From: Conus ventricosus
Taxonomy: Eukaryota > Mollusca > Gastropoda > Neogastropoda > Conidae
DNA: 15,000 bases
Assembly: GCA_018398815.1 (NCBI GenBank)
Contig: CM031614.1
Location: forward strand, 50,856,671 to 50,871,670
Direction: 5' to 3'
Shown: one piece after another, positions 1-9,432 of the stretch
How positions within the stretch are numbered: the first letter of the stretch is position 1
How the letters are laid out: every line of letters begins with the position of its first letter
Notes under the pieces: model-generated
Told to the model about the DNA's origin: nothing
The model's database searches: none
The model's input: the letters and a program-made list of their open reading frames with translations, nothing else
Program-made: the position numbers and the translations under genes

Positions 1-389
1 AAAACCCTGTGTCATCTGTGTAAGCGTTTTGAGGCTTTACCATGAAAACTAGCCAGCATTTAATGTTAAACTGATACTTGATCAAAAGAACAACTCTCCA
101 CCAGTTATCTCCCTTTTTTTGTTATTGTTGTTGTTGTTGTTGGGGGGGGGGAGGGTCTTCACTGATAAAATCACAGTCTTTAAATACATGACGTTCCCCT
201 TCGTCGACACACATTTCAGGCCTTTGTACTCATCCGTGACCCCATCTTTGCGCCAGCTTCAACAGCACAAAATAATCCCATTCCTTTCCCAGATTTTAAT
301 CTGTCTGCTTGGAACCACCTGGCTTATACCTTGATGGCCATGTGAAAGAAAGCGAGGAGAATCAACTTTCAGACACAATGAAAATTATC
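1..389. other. Intergenic stretch without a recognisable gene
   Basis: I see no gene here. The notable feature is a T-rich stretch at about 113-141 that becomes a TTG-type repeat and then a run of about nine G. A short ORF over it has a poly-leucine start created by that repeat and is not credible. The stretch ends at the left copy of a 14-bp target-site duplication that flanks the LINE insertion beginning at 404. Confidence 0.6.
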
Positions 390-403
390 AAAACAATCCA
401 GTT
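390..403. repeat. Left target-site duplication of a LINE insertion
   Basis: The 14-mer AAAACAATCCAGTT occurs here and again, perfectly, at 1230-1243. It lies directly outside the 3' tail of the antisense LINE, as expected for a target-site duplication made during target-primed reverse transcription. Confidence 0.8.
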
Positions 404-1229
404 AGGTAAGGTAAGGTAATGTTGTTTATAGCCCAGCCGATCGCAAAGGGCCATATCATGGCTGTAACCACGTTGAAGTCAACTCACAAGTTATTAAAAC
501 AATAACAACAGCAACAACAATATTCACACATCTCTTTAAAATACGCCTTCTAAAAATGCAACACAAACTTCGTTAAAAATCTTTCTTCTGTAAAATCTTA
601 GATCAGATATAAAATGTTTATCTCTTTCAGAAATTCAAAGATCACGTCAGATGGGACACCTCTGAACAATGTTTTCATGGAGTCTGCGGTAAAGTGTTTG
701 TCTCACATCGAGCAAGTCCCAACACTCTAAAAGAAAATGTTTCACTGTGAGTGGAACATGACATGGGATGCACCACGGAGCTTCTACACCTTTTAAAAGA
801 TAAGAATGGGTGTAAAACAAGCGACCTATATGCAAACGGCTCAAGACTGTTTCGTCTTTACGGTCGCCTCGGGAATGATATGATAAAAACTCTTTCAGGT
901 TTGGATGGATTTAAAACAGTCTGTTATCCGTCTGCGAGTTCCATTTCTCTTGCCAGAGGTCTTTGACATAAGCCTGTGTTTGGGTTTCAGATCAGTGTAA
1001 GGGATAGACAATCTGCTCAACTCTTTCTTTGTGGCGCTCTTGGCAAGTTGATCAACCACCTCGTTGCCTCGAATGTCCACATAGCTCGTTACCCAAGCAA
1101 AAAGTATGTTGAATCCATCTGATTACAGAGAGGTGTACAGTTCGAATACTTTCAGCAGTTGAGGGTGCTTGAGATTACGGCCGGCAAAGCAGAAAGGGAG
1201 TCTGACAAAATGAGGTAATCTTTATGTAT
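404..1229 (-). mobile_element. 5'-truncated antisense non-LTR retrotransposon with RNase H remnant
   Basis: Read on the minus strand, this is the 3' end of a LINE. Near 1170 a segment reads SDSLSAL, resembling an RNase H active-site strand. Near 1060-1100 it reads TSYVDIRGNEVVDQLAKSA, matching the family's late motif (usually SHxGIxGNExADxLAK) with the His replaced by Tyr. At about 647-830 follows a cysteine-bearing tail (THSYLLKGVEAPWCIPC, then LTVKHFLLECWDL) typical of RNase H-bearing LINEs of the I/jockey type. The pieces lie in different frames with stops, so the copy is dead. The minus-strand 3' end carries TTACC-type tandem units (405-419 on the plus strand). Perfect 14-bp duplications bracket it. 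The element class is confident, the exact clade is not. Confidence 0.8.
405..419 (-). repeat. Short tandem 3' tail of the LINE
   Basis: GGTAAGGTAAGGTAA on the plus strand, that is TTACC-type pentamer repeats on the minus strand, ends the LINE right beside its target-site duplication. Several LINE clades end in short tandem repeats rather than poly-A. Confidence 0.65.
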
Positions 1230-1243
1230 AAAACAATCCAGTT
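1230..1243. repeat. Right target-site duplication of the LINE insertion
   Basis: Perfect second copy of AAAACAATCCAGTT (first copy 390-403). It marks the truncated 5' end of the antisense LINE. Confidence 0.8.
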
Positions 1244-1749
1244 GCGCCAGTCTATAAATACTCGACTCCTTAAGCAAGGCCTTAGCGCGTTAAATTTTGG
1301 TGTGCAGCCTCTTCAGTGGACACAGCTGCTGACGGTTATGGGCGGCAGTCAACCCATAGTATCTAACATAGAACACCAACTCTAAGGCCACCATTTCGGG
1401 CCTATCGAGATTGAACAGTAGCTGCAACGCCACACGAATCCTTACGACCGTATCGGTGATTAAACTTTTTCAATCTGACCCCCTGAAGCCTATGTCATAC
1501 GGGAGACATGAAACTGTGTTTAGAGAAGCGTTCAACGCGAAGTTTTCTGTGTTTCCAGTGAAACATCCTTTGCCCAGAAAATGGGCTTGTATGCCTTTTC
1601 ACATATGTTCTCAGTTTACGATGCGCCTTGGACTGGCCAGGACATATGTTTATTCATTAACCAATGATCAATTTATTTTAATGCCCTTTAAGGTGCAGCA
1701 AGCGATGTAAAATAATGCCGTGTGTAGTTTTGTGGTACTCACCACGATA
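1244..1749. other. Intergenic stretch, nothing recognised
   Basis: A 99-codon plus-strand frame (1411-1710) lacks an ATG start at its 5' limit, has no recognisable motif and no obvious splice context. I see no RNA gene or clear repeat here. Confidence 0.5.
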
Positions 1750-2081
1750 CAGCTAGTGAAGGCGGGACAGACAAGTAAAATGAGAATAAAGCACTGAAAG
1801 AAAATAAGTTGAACAAGAACTAAAATCGTAATGTAAAGAGTAATAAATAAGAGGCATGGGGAGGGGGGATCTTTGAGGTATGGCTGAGGATCCGCTGTAG
1901 GATACAAGGGTAGGTCAGATTGTATCAACAGTCTGAATGGTCAGCTCTACTGTTTGATAAGCTGAGCATTGCTATAGTCACCTCGGTTCTGACAGCAGGA
2001 ATTTGAGTTGGACAGCTTTTACTTCGATCTTCTGAGAGATGCAGTCTCCCACTGATTGACCAAACGAATAATATGTTGAAC
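1750..2081. repeat. Unclassified dispersed repeat, copy 1 (direct)
   Basis: This roughly 330-bp stretch aligns by eye with 2660-3008 in the same orientation. Shared landmarks in order are an AGTGAAGGC block, TAAAATGAGAA, AAGAACTAAAAT, a GAGGATCC block, a CTGA(A/G)TGGTCA block and the near-identical closing segment CTCCCACTGATTGACCAAAC followed by AATATGTTGAAC. The copies differ by many substitutions and indels, so duplication or insertion is old. Family unknown; no terminal inverted repeat or clear target duplication seen. Confidence 0.65.
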
Positions 2082-2123
2082 TAACGAGTGGTGGGGAAAA
2101 TACAAGCGCAGGCTAACTCCTGC

Positions 2124-2397
2124 GAATGAAATGGCAAAGACTGAAGACAAAACAGAACGGGGTGGTGGAGAATGAAATGGCAAAGACTGAAGACAAAACA
2201 GAACGGGGTGGTGGAGAATGAAATGGCAAAGACTGAAGACAAAACAGAACGGGTGGTGGAGAATGAAATGGCAAAGACTGAAGACAAAACAGAACGGGGT
2301 GGTGGAGAATGAAATGGCAAAGACTGAAGACAAAACAGAACGGGGTGGTGGAGAATGAAATGGCAAAGACTGAAGACAAAACAGAACGGGTGGTGGA
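2124..2397. repeat. 45/46-bp minisatellite, six units
   Basis: Six head-to-tail units start at 2124, 2170, 2216, 2261, 2307 and 2353, each opening with GAATGAAATGGCAAAGACTG and closing with a GGTGGTGGA-like block. Units 3 and 6 lack one G in the late G run (45 instead of 46 bp), so the array is two copies of a 137-bp trimer. The units are otherwise nearly identical, which implies recent expansion or homogenisation. The overlapping minus-strand frames rich in FHSPPP and VLSSVFA are products of the periodicity, not a gene. Confidence 0.95.
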
Positions 2398-2659
2398 AGG
2401 GGCTCTGAAAGGAAATGAGAGACAAGAAAAGGACGTTGAAACAGGAATGCAAAATCCTTCACTAAAAAGTATGGGGACCATGACCGTCTTTCTTTGAAAA
2501 CAAAACCATTTGTATCACCTGTCCATAGGCCAACTAGACTCATCCCAACTGATTATAGTGGCAACGCTCTCTTTGCATCAAAAGCTAATATACCAACTAT
2601 AATTCTCTGGTATGCTCACCATCAAAGGTTCAAAAAACAGAATCCAGTTGTACCCCATT
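2398..2659. other. Spacer between minisatellite and repeat copy 2
   Basis: Unique-looking purine-rich sequence follows the last minisatellite unit, then AT-rich sequence leads to the second direct repeat. No gene or motif was recognised. Confidence 0.5.
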
Positions 2660-3008
2660 GCAGCCAGTGAAGGCAAGGGGAAGAAAAGGTAAAATGAGAA
2701 GAAAGCTCTGGACGAAAATTAGCTGTTTAATTAAGAACTAAAATGATAATGTAAAAAGTAATCATTGGGTGAGGAGAGGAGACATGTGAGCTATACACGA
2801 GGATCCATTAAAGGATAGGCTACAAGGCGGAGGGGGTGGGGGGGGGGGGATGTGCCGACGGTCTGAGTGGTCAATCCATTGTTTAATCACCCAAGCGCAT
2901 TTCAGTCACCTTAGTGTTGACAGCAGCCAAGGATTGTGCAGAACAGGCTTTGCTTAGATCTCCGAAGACATACAGTCTCCCACTGATTGACCAAACAATA
3001 TGTTGAAC
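2660..3008. repeat. Unclassified dispersed repeat, copy 2 (direct)
   Basis: Second, diverged copy of the element at 1750-2081. It ends with the same CTCCCACTGATTGACCAAAC block and AATATGTTGAAC, and a microsatellite follows 12 bases later. It carries a G-rich expansion at about 2827-2849 that copy 1 has only in short form near 1857-1868. Confidence 0.65.
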
Positions 3009-3020
3009 AAATGTATAGTT

Positions 3021-3330
<310 letters not shown>

Positions 3331-3708
3331 ATGATATGATATACATATATGTATAATTACACAGGTAAAATTCTCACTAAAACTCACACCGCGCCTCAAC
3401 AAAATGACGTCAACGGGTATATTTGAATTTAATGAATACTAAAACAAGTTGGACATCTTTTCCCACTTGGACGATTATTATTTTCGAGCTATAGCGGTAA
3501 ACTAAAACATCGGGCATCATCCGTGGCCCATAATGAACATACCTACAAATTTTCAGAAAGATCAGCCCAGTAGTTTTGTCTGGAGCGAGCGGAACACATT
3601 TTGACCACGGACACACACACAGACACAGACAGCATTTATTCGTTCCCATTCTAAAGTACTCCCTGTTCTATAAGAACTGGGAGTACAAAAAAAGACAACA
3701 CAAGAAAG
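3331..3708. repeat. Probable dispersed repeat ending in a CA-rich tail
   Basis: Not obviously coding. The block from about 3500 to 3625 (GGCCCATAATGAACATACCT, then TTTCAGAAAGATC, then GGAGCGAGCGGAACAC) ends in an imperfect ACAC/ACAGAC tail. That layout resembles the 3' end of a dispersed retroelement, but I found no second copy in this window, so this is only a suggestion. Confidence 0.35.

Positions 3709-3710
<2 letters not shown>

Positions 3711-3797
<87 letters not shown>
3711..3797. repeat. (GA)n microsatellite
   Basis: About 43 GA dinucleotides in an unbroken homopurine tract, capable of triplex (H-DNA) formation. Arg-Glu and Leu-Ser repeat frames over it are artefacts. Confidence 0.97.
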
Positions 3798-3801
<4 letters not shown>

Positions 3802-3869
3802 AGAAAAGAAAACGGGAGGAGGAACGGGAGAAGAAAGAAATTGAGAACGAAAAATCGGGAACTGTGTTA

Positions 3870-4090
3870 TAAATATGAAATCATTCACTAGACGTAGCAG
3901 CATATCGGGAGATGGGGGACAGAGGGGGAGGGGGAGGGGGGGGGGGGCTGTTGTAATCCACCCTGAAGACAGATACATTCATATCGCCTGCTCTGAAGCC
4001 TTTTGTCCGCTGGATCGGGCTCATCAGGGAGGCACAGCTGATTGTGCTTGTGCTTCCCTGGCATCAAATGGAGACAGTCCACATTCTACC
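3870..4090 (+). repeat. Unclassified dispersed repeat, forward arm of an inverted pair
   Basis: This stretch aligns with the reverse complement of about 9230-9397. Shared landmarks are AAATATGAAA, TTCACTAG, GAAG(A/G)CAGATA, GCCTGCTC, CGCTGGATCGGG, CTCATCAGGGAG, CATCAAAT or CGTCAAAT, and GGAGACAG or AGAGACAC. This copy holds an extra G-rich insertion at about 3913-3947. No tRNA-like boxes were recognised, so I leave the family open. The copies lie outside the gene and inside intron 2. Confidence 0.7.
3913..3947 (+). other. G-rich quadruplex-prone run
   Basis: Three runs of about five G and one of about twelve G, separated by one to three other bases, fit the simple G-quadruplex pattern on the plus strand. 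Its presence in only one of the two repeat arms suggests secondary expansion. Confidence 0.6.
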
Positions 4091-4159
4091 TACCTCTCTT
4101 TCTATCCATCTTTCGGCTTACAATCCAGCTATTTTAACTTTTTTTTGGTCAAAATTAGC

Positions 4160-4161
<2 letters not shown>

Positions 4162-4219
<58 letters not shown>
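4162..4219. repeat. (TG)n microsatellite upstream of the gene
   Basis: About 29 uninterrupted TG dinucleotides, ending some 355 bases before the start codon. Alternating TG/CA is moderately prone to Z-DNA. Confidence 0.97.
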
Positions 4220-4221
<2 letters not shown>

Positions 4222-4364
4222 AATCGACACCTTGCTGTGAATGTAGACTGCGTGGATTTTTACCGTATAGCCTACACTTGCTTGCATTGATCTTTGGAGT
4301 TCAAGTTCACACTAAACAGGTAGACGTACCTCGGCCTGCGGCAAGTGCCCCATGCCCTCTCTTC

Positions 4365-4573
4365 AATCTCCCATTGGAAAATAAATCATGGAAGGCGAAT
4401 ACACATTCGCATGATGTTTATTGGTTCTATTGTATGGTAATCTGGACAAAACGGGAAACAAAAACGAGTAATTTGTTAAACAAACTAAGAGAGCAGATGC
4501 GCCTAATGGTTGGAAGAGCTCTTATTTTCAAGAGTTGTCGTTCGTTGCCAGGGCGTCGTCGAACGAAACGGAA
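4365..4573 (+). promoter_or_regulatory. Putative promoter-proximal region and 5'UTR
   Basis: Two inverted CCAAT boxes (ATTGG at 4373-4377 and 4420-4424) lie 150-200 bases upstream of the start codon. No TATA box is evident. A 7-bp hairpin stem (TCGTTCG at 4538-4544 with CGAACGA at 4560-4566) sits just before the start. GAAACGGAAA at 4565-4574 matches the GAAANNGAAA core bound by interferon-regulatory factors in animals. An upstream ATG (4497) opens a 34-codon frame ending at 4601 that overlaps the main start. Transcription start and real function are unknown. Confidence 0.35.
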
Positions 4574-4774
4574 ATGGCCGACATTTCCACAAAACAAATG
4601 ATACTAGACTACTTGAATCAGTGCCAGGGGAACAGCGCAACTTTATCAGACTTTTGTAACTCAATCTCTGTGCAGAAGCCCTCACTGGTCAAACATTTGC
4701 GTGAACTGAAGCGGAACAAGCAAGTATCCGAAAATAGAAAGACGACGCCTCCAACATGGAGTCTTTGTCAGCAG
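4574..4774 (+). CDS. Exon 1: degenerate Z-alpha/Z-beta-like winged helix
   Basis: The 67 codons start at an ATG in strong context (A at -3, G at +4) and end at the donor CAG|GTAAAA, phase 0. Residues about 9-62 follow the Z-alpha pattern: helix 1 (MILDYLNQ), helix 2 (LSDFCNSI), recognition helix (KPSLVKHLRELKRNKQV) and a beta-wing ending in PPTWSL. The PPxW wing is kept, with Trp62. By my alignment to the human ADAR1 Z-alpha domain, the Asn and Tyr that contact Z-form nucleic acid fall on Val39 and Arg43. It may therefore act like ADAR1 Z-beta, which does not bind Z-DNA, or bind something else. A generic winged helix is the alternative, but pairing with exon 2 argues for the Z family. Confidence 0.72.
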
Positions 4775-7700
4775 GTAAAAACCGTGAATTTAGGATTTCG
4801 TGAGAAAAATAGTATGACCGTGTGCATTTGGAGCAGAACGTTTCTTTTGGTTGTGCCAGGTAAGCAACGTTGGTCATGAGTTTGAATTTGAAAGGTTCGT
4901 CCTCTGGCAAGCATTGGCCACGAAAGCAGCGTTATTTCTGGTCTGACTTGTCGGTCGGATTTAGAACGACTTTTCGCAATGTACTTTCGTTTTCTCGGGA
5001 TTTCCCAGTTCCTGTTTCACGATCAGTTTGATTTTTGATAAATAGTGTCTTGTTCATCCATGCTGTCAGTATAATAATCATGGGCTTTAAAGAAAGCTCC
5101 ATAGCCCTTCTTGGTGTTTTCGTTGTGCTACCGTTCCAGAGTAAACTGCAAAGCACGAAAAGCGTGGTGGTTTGGCGTGTCCAACCACGTTTCCACCCAG
5201 GCAGTTTGGTGAACGACGTAACTGAAGCGTCGGTGTTGGTTCTTTAAAGCTCGGGCGCTCATGTTTGATGAACAAAAAAGAACAGAACTCACTAGGACTG
5301 TAATCGACTTGAACACTGTTCATACCACATATTTGGAAAACGCAGTCCAGAACTACCGTAGTCTATTGAAAAGCCGGTTGACCGTGTGGATGGAGCAGCA
5401 GGTGTTTCAGTAAGTGTAAACATTATCATATCATATCGTTTACTTAAGCAGCCTTGTGCTCGCAATATAAGATCGCTTGACTTTTTTTTTCAAAGAGTGC
5501 AGAGCGCATTGTTGGATGACTTGTCTACCAGTTTTAAATTGATCAGGAAATAAAATTCATCCCAATCTTGGCCATGTTCATCAAATTGATTTTTAACGTT
5601 AGTGTATAGACTGCTTTTATCATAGAGGTTGGTAATGCATTCCAAAGGCTGAAATTTCTTTTGGTTGAAAAACATTCATATGACTTAGTTTTGACAAAAG
5701 GTTTCTTCAGTTTCATCTGATGATCTGACTGTGGTCATTGATGTAACATCAACAAATTTTTATGGTTGTCAGGTTCAAAGTGATTGTCATGTTTTGAAAG
5801 TCTCAGTCAGGTAGATTATTGTCCTGAATTTAAGGCTTGGCAGTTTGAAAATGTTTGGCCTTCTTCTTCTTTCTATGAACATCCGCCATGATCCTTTCTT
5901 CATAACTTAAGTCATTCAAGCCACTGATTTGTTTCATAAATCTCTGCATATTTTTTCAGGTTCAGATTTAGGGGCGATGATTGTTTCATCATAGCCTCAC
6001 GGCTTTATATGCCCCTTCTTTATATGCTCTGTCATTGGTCAGGTCGACAGCGAGCCCAGTTTTTATTTTCGACCATCAAAGTCGAACATGATGTCTGTTA
6101 TTATTTCATGCTTATCGATAAGATTTTTAAAAGAGTTAATATTTGGTGCACGTTTGATGTTCAGAGTTAGTTTATTCCAAATTGGTGCTATCCTCTGACT
6201 GAAGAAATGTTTCCTTATATTAGTATTAACTTGCAGTATTTGTACTTTGTCACAACTGTTACGTATGTTGGTTAGTGCAGGTTCAAAAAAACATGCTTGA
6301 TCATATCATCTAGATTATTGAAAATTTTATAAGTTTGGATCAGATCTCCTCTTATCCTTCTAGCTTTGAGGGATGGTAACCTTAGGTACCTTAATCTGTC
6401 TTCATATGGATAATCAGCAATGTCCGGTATTAACTTAGTTGCTCTTCTCTGCACCCTTTCTATTTCTATTGACTGCCTTTTTAGTCTTGGAGACCATATC
6501 ACATTGCCATATTCAAGAATCGATCTCACCATTGCCTTGTATAGTCTAAGAAAGGTATCTCTGTCCAAGTATGTAAAAGTTCTCTTAATAATACCAATTC
6601 TCAGTGGTATAAACTTTCTCAAGTCAGGGAACTATATCACTTTTCGATATTCTACAGTCGGTTGTACTTGAGAAAGAAAACATGATACCATTATGTATTT
6701 TATTTTAAACTGAATATGGTGAAGTATATTATTCCTGGTTTATGACACATAAACATTTTTTTTTTATAATGCATCAAGCATAACGATTCCTGTGGCAGTG
6801 TAGTTGCTCATCTATAGAACTTGCAGTCACCTGAACTTTATATGGCACGATCTGCTGACATAGTCAAAACTCTCCTGCATATGTTTTGAAATTTTAGTAA
6901 TAACTAATATACTTTTTGACTTTATTCAAAATCAGACTATACCATACAATGAGAACGGAAGCACAGGACATGAGCTGCCAGGCTCAGGCTTGAGCCAGTC
7001 CATACACTACTACTACTACTGATATTTTATTAGCTCATTTGACAGTAGAGTAACATGGTGTTCAAATTTCAAGTACATATGTGTGTGTGTGTGACCGAGT
7101 GTGTGTGTGTGTGTGTGTGGTGTGTGTGTGTTGCTTTTTTATAATGTCCATCAAGTTCTCACAAGTCACATTTCAGAAATTAACCTTGAGGAAGCAGTCA
7201 AGTCTAACATTTTGTTTTGAATTTTAAAAAGACAGACAAAAACAGTGTTCGTTTGAAAACAACTTCAGGTTTTTTCTTAATATATAACAAAGTGATAAAG
7301 AGCACTGCTGAAATGTAAACAAGCAGAGAGCTTGAAAGAAAAAAAAAAAAAGGGGGGGGGAGGCAGGACAGGAGGGGAGGTGACACATATATAGTAACAC
7401 ATCAGTGACTGCTATTCATGTATACATCACCAAAAGGCTTGAAGTTGCATACTGGTAAAAATCTAGAGAAAGCATTCATTGTTGTTTTGATTAGAACAAA
7501 TAATGTGATTTGTACTGAGGAGGGAGGAGGGGGTTAGACTGAGGTGAGGGAAGAACTTAACAGTCGGCCATGATTTCCGTCTGAACTCTTTGAACCCTTC
7601 TGACTTGTGCAGGCTAACCTGCCATCTACCCCAGCAGTACTCAACACAGATAATCTCAGGGACAGGATCCTGAAGTATCTCCACCAGCAGAAAGTGCCCA

Positions 7701-9401
7701 GGACTGCCATCGAAGTGGCCAAAAACCTAGGTCTGCGCAACAAGAAGTCTGTCAACCCCATTTTGTACCGGCTGGAAAAGGACCAGGTTTTGGTGACCAA
7801 CTCCACTCAGGGCAGGAAACCGTTGTGGCAGTTGTCTGACAAAGCCAGAGCCATGGCCGAAGAACAAGGGCTGTTCAGAGACAGCAGCAAAGACTCTGAG
7901 GCACCAGGGGCCTACAGTCCTGAGAAGAACACCAAGGTTGGTGACTTGTCGTTCGTGTTTGGTTTCGTAGTGGTGTGACTGCGTATGGAAACTGAAACAC
8001 GATTCAAACCAGAATTACTGAACGGTCAAAAGAAAGAATTGACAAATTGCAAAACACTTTTTTTTTGTAATTTGTGCATTCTTTTGTTTTGGCGGTTCAG
8101 TAATTTTCTGTTTTCAAGTTGTTTTGATTTTTTTTTTTTTTTTTTTTCTGAAATTGAATTTTTTGCTTAAAGGATTTTTTCTTTTCATCATGAAATCAAA
8201 TTATAAAAAATTGGGAAGCGGTGGGGGATAATGAAAAGAAAGGTAGTAGCCAAATAGGTGATACATTACAGGTTGGGAAAAGGAGGGGGGGGGAGAGGGG
8301 TATTTATATTGGTCAAAAATTGAAAAATCCTTTTTTTTTTTTTCTTGTTGGTTTGTTTGTGTTCTTTGTTGAGCTATTTTTTACAGAATTTGATTTTTCT
8401 CCTTTCTTTTTTAGTATATTTTGATTTTTCTCAAAGATTATATTTTAGTTCTTAGTTAAGGTGACTGAAAAGACAGCTTTGATGGTTGGTAAGGTTTTAA
8501 CCTCAGATTTTGCGGGGAAACATTTATCCTTTTATCTGAGATGCTTTTTCAGATAACATGTACCAAACTATCCAAACTCATGAATTGGAGCACTTTCCTA
8601 GCAGAATTGCAACCCAAAATAACCCTACAAGTCCATATAGCACGAAATTTTAAGTATGAAGGTCCAGTAGGAGATGTTATTAATTGTTCATACATCCATT
8701 CATGTGTTGTTAATGTTTATGACTGATCGTTGTGGTTGTTCATCTTTACTTCGAAGATTTGAACTGTCCACACATTCATGCTAACTCACCACATCTAGGT
8801 ATCTGATGCAACTGAAGTTTGAATCGATTCTGGACAAAGTCCATTCATGTTTGAGTTGTCCTCAGGTTTGTGGCGCCAGGGCCTCTGAATTGATCAGTCA
8901 TATGAAATGGACTGTTCTCTGTGACTGGCTCCTGTTCTTTTCTAATTGCTTTGATTAAATTGAGGTTATTTGTATTTGTTTCTGTCCGTCTGTGTGTTTG
9001 TCTTTTGATCTCCCTTGCATCTTTGGGTGGATCCTCAGGCGTAGGCTCAAAGACTGTCCCCTACATTTTATATTATTTGCATATAATGTCTTTATTTTTT
9101 ACAGCAACTTTTTTCCTCCCCACATTTTCGTTTGGTTGCATTTACTACACTTCGCTGGCTGCTCTGGGGGTGCTATTGGATTCTTTTTGCACCCATGGTG
9201 GTGAGAACACCACAGTATTATGGACTGTGGCGTGTCTCTATTTGACGCCGGGAGCGCAGACACAACCAGCCGTGTCTCCCTGATGAGGTCCCGATCCAGC
9301 GGGCGAAAGGCCTCGGAGCAGGCAATACAAATATATCTGCCTTCAAAAGGGATTGCGATGGTTCTCTTATGCAGCTAGTGAAGAGTTTTCATATTTGTAA
9401 C

Positions 9402-9432
<31 letters not shown>

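Larger units (their letters stand above)
4775..7612 (+). other. Intron 1
   Basis: The 2.8-kb intron runs from GTAAAA to the acceptor TTGTGCAG|GCT. It holds two antisense LINE fragments, a (TG)n tract, a G-rich patch and otherwise AT-rich sequence. Short ORFs near 4900-5320 on both strands show no recognisable domain. Both borders keep phase 0. Confidence 0.65.

Noticed and set aside
1411..1710. 99-codon plus-strand frame as a gene
   Set aside because: No ATG at the start, no recognisable motif, and repeats on both sides.
2124..2397. CRISPR-like regular repeats
   Set aside because: Units abut directly with no variable spacers, and the setting is eukaryotic.
2019..2543. Long minus-strand frames (up to 174 codons) rich in FHSPPP and VLSSVFA repeats
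   Set aside because: They are translations of the 45/46-bp minisatellite, whose period is not a multiple of three at most junctions, so all three frames show the same peptides in rotation.
1750..3008. Two direct repeats as LTRs of one retrotransposon
   Set aside because: The copies are too diverged, lack clear TG..CA ends, and enclose only a minisatellite and unique sequence, with no primer-binding site or retroviral-type coding.
3562..3978. Frames with long Leu-Ser or Arg-Glu runs
   Set aside because: They are translations of the (GA)n microsatellite.
8921..9283. 120-codon plus-strand frame with hydrophobic segments, as a membrane protein
   Set aside because: It is T-rich intronic sequence; hydrophobicity follows from T-rich codons, it overlaps the reverse repeat arm, and it has no domain.
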